A stretch of DNA of 64,000 nt from an uncultured Acidimicrobiales bacterium (GTDB taxonomy: Bacteria > Actinomycetota > Acidimicrobiia > Acidimicrobiales > Aldehydirespiratoraceae): assembly GCA_905480195.1 (NCBI GenBank), contig CAJQPN010000001.1, forward strand, positions 81,132 to 145,131, written 5' to 3'. Position numbers and translations under genes: made by a program. Every line of letters begins with the position of its first letter. Within the stretch, counting starts at the first letter, position 1. Of the stretch, positions 1 to 7,997 are shown one piece after another. The notes under the pieces were generated by a model. That model worked only from the letters and a program-made list of their open reading frames with translations, was not told the origin of the DNA and did no database searches.

Positions 1-495
1 TTCGTCGTGGATCCAGGCGCGAAACAGCAGATCAGTCTCGAGTGGTGTCGGTTTGCGATAGTGAACGGTGAGGCGACCGGTCATACCCCCTTCACCACCA
101 CCGAGACGCTGGGCGGCGCCCATGACCTCGTCGAACAGACCGGCGATCACACCACCGTGACCACTGCCGGGTGGACCTTCTCGCAGGCGCGACAGCCGAA
201 CATGGCCGAGCATCGCCGGCTGCCCGTTGCGCTCCCCCACCTCGAGCCGCATCGGAGGTGCCACCACATTTAGGTGGCCGGACCACGCCGACAGGTCACG
301 ATTGCGAGCCCGTCGACCCTCGGCATCGGTGTGTTCTTCATACCAGCGCAGCCGACGCTCACCAACCGAGAGCAATTCGTGGGCGACACGGAGGTGGTCA
401 TAGGCCGCAGCGCGCCGATCAGCGTCGGCGTGGACCTCATGCAGCCGAAGCGCCAGGGCGCGGAGTTCGTCGGCGAGATCGTCGTCGGAAGCCAT
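1..495 (-). CDS. PaaI-type hotdog thioesterase, 3' end cut by window
   Basis: Translating the reverse strand from the ATG at 495 gives an open frame of 165 codons that runs off the window edge, so the C-terminus is missing. Around residues 110-115 it reads GSGHGG, followed by a helix ending FDE and then a strand with YRKPTPL. This is the layout of PaaI/YbgC-like hotdog acyl-CoA thioesterases, in which the HGG loop precedes the active-site helix. About 100 residues of charged N-terminal region precede the fold. Its start codon shares one base with the stop of the upstream nucleosidase, so it is the last visible gene of the leftward ipdA operon. A role releasing CoA from catabolic intermediates is inferred from that context. 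Confidence 0.7.
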   Translation of the reverse strand, partial: MASDDDLADELRALALRLHEVHADADRRAAAYDHLRVAHELLSVGERRLRWYEEHTDAEGRRARNRDLSAWSGHLNVVAPPMRLEVGERNGQPAMLGHVRLSRLREGPPGSGHGGVIAGLFDEVMGAAQRLGGGEGGMTGRLTVHYRKPTPLETDLLFRAWIHDE

Positions 496-1274
496 CAGGC
501 AGCACTCCCCGCCAGTCGGGTGAGAAGGGCGAGGGTCGTGACCCGCAGTGAGTCTGCAGCGGTGGCCAAGTGTTCACTGAACTGCTCCGCCGTGGCAACG
601 GGCGAGTCGACAAGGTCGGTGATTGCCTTCACCGCCCCACACGGCACATCGTGGAGCCGACAGACCCATGCGACGGCAGCGGCTTCCATCTCCTTCACCT
701 CAGCGCCGCTCGCGAGGATCCGCGCGGCGTCGTCAGCCGATTCATCGAGCGAGTCGCCCGTCGTGACTACGCCGACCCTGCAGCCCAATGCGTCGGCATG
801 CGAGCGGAGATCGGCTGCCGGGTGATCGCCCCGACCAAACTCGTCGAAGCCAGGCAAATCGATGCGCCGGTCGTGGCACACGAACCGGTCCCAAGCCAGA
901 TACACATCGCCGATCGAAGCGCCGGCTCGACTCCACCCGCCCGCCGTTCCGACCGAGAGAAGAACATCGGGACGAGCGCCCCAACGCTCGGCGGCCGACG
1001 CCAATCCAACCTGGGTGGTGAGTGCAGCTGCAGTCGACCCGATGCAATCGACATTGCAGTCCGGGTCGATGCCGTTCACCGCCAAGATGACGTCGGGACG
1101 CCCGAACCCTTCGACCGCTGCGAGCCGGACTGGGAGCCTCGCCGCCCACCCGGGCTTTGCGATCGCCGCAGCACCCAGCGCCCGGCGCAGGGGCGCCGCT
1201 TCGGCTTCCATGGCCATCACGATCACCACCCGCTTCGCGGCATCGATCGACGGGGATGGGGTGTCCTCGGGCAC
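495..1274 (-). CDS. MTA/SAH-type nucleosidase (PNP_UDP family)
   Basis: About 259 residues from a GTG start at 1274; GTGs at 1298 and 1307 are alternatives. The family hydrolyses the N-glycosidic bond of 5'-methylthioadenosine, S-adenosylhomocysteine or futalosine-like substrates. Three catalytic signatures are visible: MAMEAEAAPLR near the N-terminus (its second Glu, residue 25, aligns with E. coli MTAN Glu12), VKEMEAAAVA (the purine/ribose Glu) and AITDLVD (the general-acid Asp). VGTAGG gives the nucleoside-phosphorylase glycine loop. The exact substrate cannot be told from sequence. The gene lies 58 bp after an acyl-CoA dehydrogenase and overlaps the thioesterase by 1 bp, an unexpected position inside a steroid-type operon. 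Confidence 0.8.
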   Translation of the reverse strand: MPEDTPSPSIDAAKRVVIVMAMEAEAAPLRRALGAAAIAKPGWAARLPVRLAAVEGFGRPDVILAVNGIDPDCNVDCIGSTAAALTTQVGLASAAERWGARPDVLLSVGTAGGWSRAGASIGDVYLAWDRFVCHDRRIDLPGFDEFGRGDHPAADLRSHADALGCRVGVVTTGDSLDESADDAARILASGAEVKEMEAAAVAWVCRLHDVPCGAVKAITDLVDSPVATAEQFSEHLATAADSLRVTTLALLTRLAGSAA

Positions 1275-1332
1275 GAGCGGAGCGTACGCCGCCAGAACAT
1301 GCCAGACACGTCCGATTCGCCTTGCCGAAACG

Positions 1333-2322
1333 TCAGGCCAAACCGATGGCGGTTGCGACCCGGTCCCGATGACGTCGTGCATCGCCGTAGGCCGCAGACA
1401 ACGCCCATGCCCGCTTGAGCCACAATTGCAGGTCGTACTCGAACGTGTAGCCGATGGCTCCGTGGCACTGCAGCGCCTTGCGGGCAGCGAGATCGACAGC
1501 ATCGGATGCTTGGGCCTTCGCCATCGACACGTCTCGAGCCCGCGCGAGCGGCTCGTGGGTCTCGGGGTGGGCCACCGACCACGCCGCTCGATACACCAGC
1601 GGTGCGGCGAACTCGACTGCGATGCGCACATCGGCCAGGTGGTGCTTGACCGCCTGGTAGGAGCCGACAGGCTTTCCGAACTGCTGGCGATCGCCGACGT
1701 AGGCAACGGTGGCATCGAGCAGACGCCGCGCGATACCGATGCATTGCGCCGCCGCGCCGAGCACCGCCCGGTCGTAGGCCAGGGCCGCATCGGCCCCATC
1801 GAGCCCCACGGTAACCCCACCCTTCACGGCGGCGAGGCGGCGCGACTGGTCGATGGTCGTCAACGCAGTCGTGTCGTATTGGGTGGTGAACGCAAGACCA
1901 TCGTCGACTCGAGTCACGATCGCGTCGGCGATCGCAGCAGACGCAACGGTGCCGCTGCCGTCGATGTCGATCGTGATGGTGGTCGAACCTGCGATGGCCG
2001 AGTCGAGCGCATCGCTGCGAGCCTCGGCAAGTGCCGGAATCGCGACGAAAGCGTGCTCCATGAGCGGTTCGGGAACGGCGGCGTAACCGACTTCCTCGAG
2101 GATCCGAACGAAAGCGACTTCATCCATACCGAGTCCTCCAGCCTCTTCCGGCGCAAGCGCAGCGAGGACGCCGATCTCTGCGAGCGCCCCCCAGAGATCG
2201 GGCACTCGTGCGTCAGTGGTTTCCCAGCTGGCCCGTACCGCATCGGGGGGGCAGCGGTCGGCGAAGAGGTCCCGGACGGTGTTGCGGAACATGTCGTGTT
2301 CGTCGGTGAATTCAAATCGCAC
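1333..2322 (-). CDS. Acyl-CoA dehydrogenase, FadE/ChsE type (second of pair)
   Basis: 329 residues starting at GTG 2322, two bases after the stop of the upstream dehydrogenase. This start keeps the usual N-terminal RFEFTDEHDMFRNTV helix. The C-terminal domain is clear: RRLLDATVAYVGDRQQFGKP, then YQAVKHHLADV, and near the end HGAIGYTFEYDLQLW. These are the FAD-binding and substrate-pocket segments of acyl-CoA dehydrogenases. It is shorter than the usual 380 residues and lies next to another family member. In mycobacterial sterol catabolism such adjacent pairs form alpha2beta2 heterotetramers in which each subunit supplies half a site. The pairing here is inferred from gene order. Confidence 0.88.
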   Translation of the reverse strand: MRFEFTDEHDMFRNTVRDLFADRCPPDAVRASWETTDARVPDLWGALAEIGVLAALAPEEAGGLGMDEVAFVRILEEVGYAAVPEPLMEHAFVAIPALAEARSDALDSAIAGSTTITIDIDGSGTVASAAIADAIVTRVDDGLAFTTQYDTTALTTIDQSRRLAAVKGGVTVGLDGADAALAYDRAVLGAAAQCIGIARRLLDATVAYVGDRQQFGKPVGSYQAVKHHLADVRIAVEFAAPLVYRAAWSVAHPETHEPLARARDVSMAKAQASDAVDLAARKALQCHGAIGYTFEYDLQLWLKRAWALSAAYGDARRHRDRVATAIGLA

Positions 2323-2324
2323 GA

Positions 2325-3470
2325 CTATCCGCGCCTCGGCAGTCCAAGCACCCGCTCGGCGATGATGTTGCGTTGGATCTCGTTGGTTCCGGCGTAGATC
2401 GGCCCCGAGAGTGCGAAGAGGTAACCGTCGAGCCAGTCGTTGTCGTCGACGATTTCGGCTCGGTCGCCAAGGAGGCGGAGCGCGGTGGCGTGGAGTTCGA
2501 CATCGAGCTCGGACCAGAACACCTTGCCCAGGCTCGCCTCCGAGCCGATCTCGTCGCCACCCATCAGCCCAGCCGCGAGCTGGTAGGTCTGCCAGCGATA
2601 GGCCTGCGCCCGAATCCATGCGTCGACAACTTCATCGCGCAGTCGCACGTCGATCGAGCCGTCGGCCCGGATTGATCGCGCCAATTCGGTAAGGCGCTCA
2701 GCCGCCGCCATGAAACGGCCCGGGCTTCGGAGACTGAGCCCACGCTCCGATCCCGCGGCGGCCATCGCCACGCCCCACCCCTGACCTTCCTCGCCAAGCA
2801 CGTGGTCAGCAGAGACACGGCAGTCGTCGAAGAAAAGCTCGGCGAAGCTCGGCTCGCCGTCGAGGCGGTTGATCGGCCGTCGCTCGAGGCCCGGACTGTC
2901 GGCCGGAACGAGCAGGTAGGTGAGCCCGCGATGGCGTTCGGCATCAGGGTCGGTGCGAACGATGCAGAAGATCCAGTCGGCGTAAGCACCGCGGCTACAC
3001 CAGGTCTTCTGGCCGTTGAGCACGAAGTCGTCTCCATCGCGGATCGCTTTGGTCTTGATCCCTGCGAGGTCACTGCCGGCCTCGGGCTCACTCCAGCCCT
3101 GGGCCCAAATGTGTTCACCCGACGCCATCTTCGGTAGGAAGTGGTCCTGCTGTTGCCGGGATCCGAAGTTGAAGATGGTGGGAGCGAGCAGGCTCACGCC
3201 GTTTGCGCTGACCCGGCCGGGAACACCCGACAGCCAGTACTCCTCCTCGTAGATGAGCCACTCGATGAGATCGCAGTCACGGCCCCCGTAGGCCACCGGC
3301 CACGCCGGAACAGACCAGCCGGCGTCGAAGAGAACCTTCTCCCACTCGCGATGCGCTTCAAAGCCATCCGGCGTGTCCATCGACGCAATGCGACCCGGGT
3401 GGTGCTCCGTCAACCAGGTTCGTATTTCGTCACGGAACTCGACTTGGCGCTGTGACAACTCAAGGTCCAT
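2325..3470 (-). CDS. Acyl-CoA dehydrogenase, FadE type (first of pair)
   Basis: 381 residues of full family length. The N-terminal domain begins LELSQRQVEFRDEIRTWL. The flavin-binding middle domain has WAQGWSEPEAGSDLAG and GQKTWCSRGAYADW, and the C-terminus has IYAGTNEIQRNIIAERVLG, the hallmark of the family. It performs FAD-dependent alpha,beta-desaturation of an acyl-CoA. Its ATG overlaps the ipdB stop by one base (TGATG), and the next dehydrogenase begins 2 bp after its stop, so translation of ipdAB and both dehydrogenases looks coupled. Expected substrates are CoA thioesters of steroid C/D-ring or side-chain fragments, on context only. Confidence 0.9.
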   Translation of the reverse strand: MDLELSQRQVEFRDEIRTWLTEHHPGRIASMDTPDGFEAHREWEKVLFDAGWSVPAWPVAYGGRDCDLIEWLIYEEEYWLSGVPGRVSANGVSLLAPTIFNFGSRQQQDHFLPKMASGEHIWAQGWSEPEAGSDLAGIKTKAIRDGDDFVLNGQKTWCSRGAYADWIFCIVRTDPDAERHRGLTYLLVPADSPGLERRPINRLDGEPSFAELFFDDCRVSADHVLGEEGQGWGVAMAAAGSERGLSLRSPGRFMAAAERLTELARSIRADGSIDVRLRDEVVDAWIRAQAYRWQTYQLAAGLMGGDEIGSEASLGKVFWSELDVELHATALRLLGDRAEIVDDNDWLDGYLFALSGPIYAGTNEIQRNIIAERVLGLPRRG

Positions 3471-4252
3471 CAGCGGAACTCCGCCTTGCGAACACCGCTG
3501 GGGTCGAACACCTTGCGGATGAGGTGGAGTTCCTCCGCCGTGGGTAGGCGACTCACGGGGACGTCACCGGTGACGGCGAGTTCGAACGCCGAGGCCGCCT
3601 GTGCTTGCTCGAGGGTCACCCCCGGGTGCAGGGAACGAACGCGCATCGTGCCGTTCTCGGTCTCAAAGTCGTAGGCACCCAGGTCGGTGACAACTCGGCG
3701 GATCTCATGGAACCGACGACTCGGTTCGGGCAACCGTGCGATTGCGTCGTAGCCAGGGCCGCTGACGACATCGACCGACTCGACGAACGAGCGTGCCTGG
3801 GTGGGGATCCAGTAGGTGGTCGCATGATTGATCAGGTTGCCGGGCGCTCCGCGCATGCCGAGCAATTGCACCTTCGGATGCGAGTAGTCGTCTCCGATCG
3901 CGGCGAAGTTCTGGTTACCGTGCCGGTCGATCTGCGGTGCACCCATGACGACATGGCGCTTACCCGACCAGACCTGATCGAAGATCGACCGGAAGGGCAG
4001 GTACGCCTCGATCGTCGCGCCCGACGGATCGGCGCCGAGCGGCAGGTTGCCTTCGATGGCGTAGGCGATCGTGTCGGTGAGCATGAGGTCAGGCTCGAAT
4101 GTGGCTCGGGCGAGCCGACCGGCGATGACGGGCACCGGCCCCATCGGGTTGCAGAGCGTCTCGCCGTCTCCTCGAAATGCCTCGGCCAAGGCGACCACAC
4201 AGATCTCGTCGAGCGTCGCGCCACCCTCGAGTTCGTCACCGACCGTGCTCAT
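3470..4252 (-). CDS. ipdB: IpdB-like CoA-transferase family, beta subunit
   Basis: 260 residues of the class I CoA-transferase beta-subunit fold. It has GNQNFAAIG, LLGMRGAPGN and the late strand RVRSLHPGVTLEQAQ typical of the family. In Mycobacterium the paired IpdA/IpdB act as a hydrolase opening the last steroid ring of the cholesterol C/D-ring intermediate COCHEA-CoA rather than as a true CoA transferase. That function is transferred from the family and from its neighbour. It overlaps ipdA by 4 bp (ATGA), so the two subunits are probably made in equal amounts. Confidence 0.85.
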   Translation of the reverse strand: MSTVGDELEGGATLDEICVVALAEAFRGDGETLCNPMGPVPVIAGRLARATFEPDLMLTDTIAYAIEGNLPLGADPSGATIEAYLPFRSIFDQVWSGKRHVVMGAPQIDRHGNQNFAAIGDDYSHPKVQLLGMRGAPGNLINHATTYWIPTQARSFVESVDVVSGPGYDAIARLPEPSRRFHEIRRVVTDLGAYDFETENGTMRVRSLHPGVTLEQAQAASAFELAVTGDVPVSRLPTAEELHLIRKVFDPSGVRKAEFR

Positions 4253-5112
4253 GACGCACTCTTTTCGTCAAGCTTGGCGCGATAGGCCTCGTGCGACTCA
4301 AGTTCGAGCCAGTCAGCTCGGAACCGTGCCCAATGTTCGGGATCCTTTGCCGTTGCGGCGTATTCCTTCTGGAACGCCTCGTCACGCCCATAATCGGGCG
4401 GACATTCGGTGAAGTGGGCACCCATCGGCGCTTCAACCACACCGTCGACGTGTGTGCGCGGGACGCGAAGCGTGTGAACGGGACCTTCCTTCAAGAAGTC
4501 GTCGGTGGGGATGATCCGCTCCGCCGAGAGGTAGGTCTTCTCTCCAGCCATCGCGAAGAGGTCGTCGAAGTAGATGTCGGGACCGAGGAACTGGCCGTTG
4601 CCCTTTTGATCGGCTCGGTTCATGTGGATCAGCACGGCGTCCATCTCGAACGCCGGGATGGCCACGAGTTCTTCCCCATCGTCATAGGGCGACACCACGG
4701 TTCGGAGTTCGGGGTTGTTCGCCAGCATGGACGAACCCAGCCCGGCGCGGGTCGGGTAGAACGGGACCCGGTGCGCAGCGGCCATGAGTCCGAGGTAGAA
4801 CGCGCCCTCGTCGAGTTCCATAAACTCCGGCAGCAGACCACCCTGCCGCACACTTCGGAAGTGCGGTTCGAGCGGGATCGAATCAAGTGATACGAAGCCG
4901 TAGGTGACTTTTCGACACTTTCCGGCGGCGGTCAAAATACCGACGTCGGGACCGCCGTAACTGACGACATGCAGGTCGGTGAGATCACTTCGGAGAAGCG
5001 CTCGTACGAGCGACATGGGCTTGCGTCGAGATCCCCAGCCGCCGATCCCAATGGTCATTCCGCTTTCAAGTTCAGCGACGACCTCATCTTCGGTCATCCG
5101 CTTGTCGGACAC
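4249..5112 (-). CDS. ipdA: IpdA-like CoA-transferase family, alpha subunit
   Basis: 287 residues very like mycobacterial IpdA along its length: GMTIGIGGWGSRRKPM near the start, then VVSYGGPDVG, YGFVSLDS, a MELDEG segment near residue 100 carrying the acidic residues expected at the active site, RAGLGSS, and ECPPDYGRDEAFQ near the end. With IpdB it should hydrolyse a ring of the steroid C/D-ring CoA intermediate. It is the first gene of a leftward operon. The start at 5112 lies 21 bp from a perfect palindrome shared with the divergent SDR gene, which suggests TetR-type repression. The family match is strong; the exact substrate in this organism is untested. Confidence 0.88.
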   Translation of the reverse strand: MSDKRMTEDEVVAELESGMTIGIGGWGSRRKPMSLVRALLRSDLTDLHVVSYGGPDVGILTAAGKCRKVTYGFVSLDSIPLEPHFRSVRQGGLLPEFMELDEGAFYLGLMAAAHRVPFYPTRAGLGSSMLANNPELRTVVSPYDDGEELVAIPAFEMDAVLIHMNRADQKGNGQFLGPDIYFDDLFAMAGEKTYLSAERIIPTDDFLKEGPVHTLRVPRTHVDGVVEAPMGAHFTECPPDYGRDEAFQKEYAATAKDPEHWARFRADWLELESHEAYRAKLDEKSAS

Positions 5113-5132
5113 GCTCGCTCTTCCTCTCTCAA

Positions 5133-5151
5133 ACCTGACGGCCCGTCAGGT
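5133..5151. promoter_or_regulatory. 19-bp perfect palindrome, probable TetR-type operator
   Basis: ACCTGACGGCCCGTCAGGT is symmetric except for its central base. It sits in the 79-bp gap between the divergent ipdA and SDR genes. The CCTGAC(N5)GTCAGG core recurs at 40750-40766 upstream of the BVMO operon. Size and symmetry fit a TetR-family dimer site. The regulator is not known; a KstR-like protein is encoded at 11263-11853, but the classic mycobacterial KstR site differs from this. Confidence 0.65.
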
Positions 5152-5191
5152 ACGGCCCCGGACGGTAGCAGTCCCTTGTACTCTCACCCGA

Positions 5192-5977
5192 ATGGGCGAC
5201 CCCTTCGATCTGACCGCAAAGACCGCCATCGTCACCGGCGGTACCAAGGGTCTCGGCCGCGAGATCGCAACGCGGCTGCTCGATCACGGCGCCGATGTCG
5301 TCGTCTGTGCTCGCAACGAACCGCTTGAGCCGGTTCGGTCAGCCGATCGCGTCGCCGAGTTCGTCGCGGCTGACGTACGCGATGCCGAACAGATCGCCGC
5401 AGTCGTGCGTTCGACACTTGACCGTACCGGCCGCATCGACATCCTCGTGAATAACGCGGGAGGGGCGCCACCCGCCGAAAGTGCAACCGTGTCACCCCGC
5501 TTCAACGAGAAGATCATCGAGCTCAATCTGCTCGCTCCACTCATGTTCAGCCAAGCCGTTCACGACACGATGCAGACCCAAACCGATGGTGGCGTGATCA
5601 TCAACATTGCGTCGGTCTCCGGGCAGCGAGCCAACCCGAAGGGAGTCGCATACGGGGCCGCCAAGGCCGGGCTCATCAACATGACCCAAACCCTCGCGCA
5701 TGAGTGGGGTCCCAAGATCCGGGTCCTGGCACCCGTCGTTGGCATGATCGTCACCGACGACGCCCACCTGTTCTACGGCGACCAGGATGGCATCGACGCG
5801 ATCGGCGCGATCCTCCCGATGAAGCGGATGGGGGAACCCGCCGACGTGGCCGACGTCGTGCTCTTCTGTGTGTCGCCGCTGGCCCGATGGATGACCGGTT
5901 GCACCGTTCCAATCGATGGTGGCGGCGAAGGAGCCGCCTACCTCGACGCAGCAACTGGCGAGGCAACGTCAACATGA
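5192..5977 (+). CDS. Short-chain dehydrogenase/reductase
   Basis: 261 residues. The start at ATG 5192 gives a normal SDR N-terminus. It has the TGGTKGLG nucleotide-binding glycine motif, NNAGGA, catalytic Ser in INIASVSG and the YGAAK catalytic Tyr-Lys pair, ending with a PIDGGGEG segment. It most likely oxidises a hydroxyl or hydroxyacyl-CoA with NAD(P)+. It diverges from ipdA across the palindrome, and its stop overlaps the next small gene by ATGA. An IpdF-like beta-hydroxyacyl-CoA dehydrogenase role would fit the location but cannot be proved by sequence alone. Confidence 0.85.
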   Translation: MGDPFDLTAKTAIVTGGTKGLGREIATRLLDHGADVVVCARNEPLEPVRSADRVAEFVAADVRDAEQIAAVVRSTLDRTGRIDILVNNAGGAPPAESATVSPRFNEKIIELNLLAPLMFSQAVHDTMQTQTDGGVIINIASVSGQRANPKGVAYGAAKAGLINMTQTLAHEWGPKIRVLAPVVGMIVTDDAHLFYGDQDGIDAIGAILPMKRMGEPADVADVVLFCVSPLARWMTGCTVPIDGGGEGAAYLDAATGEATST

Positions 5978-6213
5978 TCGCTGTTCTCGTCGGCGCGCTC
6001 ACCGACCTCGCCCAGGTCACCGATCCCGACTACCTCGACGACGCCGGCCGCATCATCGGGTCGCCCGACCCGGGCCCCGACCCGACCCATTCCGGCGACC
6101 GTGGTGGCGTGCTGCAGTTCGTGTTGTTCTTCGGTCTGGTCGGTGGCGTGAGCTTCATTGCCTGGCGGATCCGCACCGCCATGCGCCAAGCTCCCCCTTC
6201 CGAGGAGGGCTGA
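5974..6213 (+). CDS. Small single-pass membrane protein
   Basis: 79 residues beginning at an ATG that overlaps the SDR stop (ATGA). The N-terminus is mildly hydrophobic. The middle is proline/glycine/aspartate rich, and one clear membrane segment follows (VLQFVLFFGLVGGVSFIAW) with a basic cytoplasmic-looking tail. I do not recognise the family. The tight spacing before the MBL gene, with GAGGAGG just ahead of it, suggests the three genes are co-transcribed. Confidence 0.6.
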   Translation: MIAVLVGALTDLAQVTDPDYLDDAGRIIGSPDPGPDPTHSGDRGGVLQFVLFFGLVGGVSFIAWRIRTAMRQAPPSEEG

Positions 6214-6215
6214 CC

Positions 6216-7220
6216 ATGGCCGGACCACAATTTGTCATCGATTTCGAGCCCAGGTACGGCGAGATGGTGGAGGTGTCGCCACTGTTGCGCCGACTTGTCT
6301 GCAAGAACCCCTCGAAGTTCACTTTTCACGGCACCGGCACCTACGTCATCGGCCGAGGCGACGTGGCAGTGGTCGATCCGGGCCCCCGCGACAACGACCA
6401 TGTCCAGGCGTTGCTGCAAGCGCTCGACGGTGAGACGGTTCGCCACATCCTCATCACCCACACCCATGGCGACCACTCCCCTGCGGCACACGCTCTGCAC
6501 GAGGCGACGGGGGCGCCGATCCTCGGCTTCGGAGAACATCCCGAGGGCTCAGTGGGTGAAGGCGAGGACGACGACGAGATGCACGGGGCCGAGATGGAAG
6601 ATTCCGAGGCCTCGTCTGCACCTCATGAACCCCAGATCGAGAATGACCCGGAGTTCCAGCGAAAGCACGCGCCCGACGTCGACTTCGATCCCGACACGAC
6701 GTTGGGCCACGGCGACATCGTTGAAGGACCGGGCTACACGGTCGAGGCTTTACATACGCCAGGCCACATCAGCAACCACCTCTGTTTCGCGTTGGCCGAA
6801 GAGAACTCTGTTCTTTCTGGTGACCATGTGATGGGTTGGTCGACCACCATCATTCCACCGCCGGACGGCGACGTTGCGTCGTACCTCGACTCGCTCCGCG
6901 TGCTTCTCGACCGTCCCCACGACGAGCGGCTGTACCCAACCCACGGCGCCCCGGTCGAGCACCACCACAACTTTGTTCAGGCGCTGTTCGACCACCGCAT
7001 CGCCCGCGAGGCGGGCATCATCGGGCAGCTCCGAGAGGGCCCAAAGTCGGCTCGCGACATCGTGAAGGTGCTCTACGCCGAGGTCCGCAAGGAGCTTCAC
7101 AAGCCCGCAGCCCGGTCGGTGCTCTCGCATCTCCGAAAGCTCCACGACGAGGGGGTGGTCGAACTCGCCACTGCTGACGCGTCGACCCTTTCCTCCAAGA
7201 CCGTCTGGGTCCTGCGTTGA
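6216..7220 (+). CDS. Metallo-beta-lactamase fold hydrolase with C-terminal winged helix (LACTB2-like)
   Basis: 334 residues. The metal-binding HTHGDH motif is at residues 82-87, followed by HTPGHISNH, LSGDHVMGW and PTHGAP, all standard MBL ligands. The last ~80 residues (KSARDIVKVLYAEVRKELH...ARSVLSHLRKL) form a helix-turn-helix like the C-terminal domain of human LACTB2. A strongly acidic insert (GEGEDDDEMHGAEMEDSE) lies between the first and second metal motifs. A strong RBS (GAGGAGG) precedes ATG 6216. Family members hydrolyse thioesters or phosphodiesters; in this operon a thioesterase role is plausible but unproved. Confidence 0.85.
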   Translation: MAGPQFVIDFEPRYGEMVEVSPLLRRLVCKNPSKFTFHGTGTYVIGRGDVAVVDPGPRDNDHVQALLQALDGETVRHILITHTHGDHSPAAHALHEATGAPILGFGEHPEGSVGEGEDDDEMHGAEMEDSEASSAPHEPQIENDPEFQRKHAPDVDFDPDTTLGHGDIVEGPGYTVEALHTPGHISNHLCFALAEENSVLSGDHVMGWSTTIIPPPDGDVASYLDSLRVLLDRPHDERLYPTHGAPVEHHHNFVQALFDHRIAREAGIIGQLREGPKSARDIVKVLYAEVRKELHKPAARSVLSHLRKLHDEGVVELATADASTLSSKTVWVLR

Positions 7221-7223
7221 CCC

Positions 7224-7997
7224 CTAGGGGTGCTGTGAGCTGACCGACACGACCTCGCCGGTCATGTACGAGGCGAGATCGGACGCGAGGAAAACCATCA
7301 CGTTGGCGACTTCGCGGGGCGTGGCGGCGCGGCCGAACGCCTCACGGCTCGAGAGTTCCTCGAGAAAGTCGGCGTCGCTCACCTTCTCGAGGAAGGCATG
7401 CATCGCAATACTCGGGGCGACCGCGTTGATGTTGATGCCGTGCTGTGCAGCCTCGATCGCCGAGCACCGGGTGAGCGCCATCACTCCCGCCTTCGCCGCC
7501 GCGTAGTGGCACTGACCGGCCTGAGCCCGCCAGCCGACCACGGACGCGTTGTTGACGATCGCGCCGTTGATCCCGACATCGATCATGTGGCGCAGGACAG
7601 CACGCGTGCACCGCATCGTGCCATCGAGCGTGACGCCGAGCACGGCCGCCCACTGCTCATCGGTCATGTCCACCAGATCGACGTCACCGCCGAGTCCGGC
7701 ATTGTTCATCAGGACGTCGATGCCACCCATAGCCCCGACTGCCGAGGTGACCAGAGCCTGCACATCATTCTCGACGGTGACGTTGCACAACGCCGTGTGC
7801 GGGCGCGTTCCGGTCGTCTCGGCGAGGCGATCGGCGGTCTCCTCGAGACGGCGATCGTGAATGTCGGAGATGAATACGCTGGCGCCCTCCTCGAGACAGC
7901 GTTCCGCCACCGCTGAGCCGATGCCAGTACCGGCAGCTGCAGTGATGACGACCCGCTTGCCGACCAGCAGATTGTGGGTTGTCGGTACCTCAGCCAT
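7224..7997 (-). CDS. SDR resembling mycobacterial Rv3549c (steroid C/D-ring catabolism)
   Basis: 257 residues from ATG 7997, which overlaps the end of the upstream SDR by 8 bp. The glycine motif is AAAGTGIGSA, with NNAGLGG, VNNASVVGW, YAAAK and a C-terminal SVSSQHP tail. The unusual AAAGTGIGSA start, the phrase KAGVMALTRCSAIEAA and the terminal SQHP resemble the KstR2-regulon SDR Rv3549c as I remember it. With the neighbouring ipdAB genes this supports a role in oxidising a hydroxyacyl-CoA of the steroid C/D ring. Orientation is convergent with the MBL gene, with only 3 bp between stops. Confidence 0.85.
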   Translation of the reverse strand: MAEVPTTHNLLVGKRVVITAAAGTGIGSAVAERCLEEGASVFISDIHDRRLEETADRLAETTGTRPHTALCNVTVENDVQALVTSAVGAMGGIDVLMNNAGLGGDVDLVDMTDEQWAAVLGVTLDGTMRCTRAVLRHMIDVGINGAIVNNASVVGWRAQAGQCHYAAAKAGVMALTRCSAIEAAQHGININAVAPSIAMHAFLEKVSDADFLEELSSREAFGRAATPREVANVMVFLASDLASYMTGEVVSVSSQHP

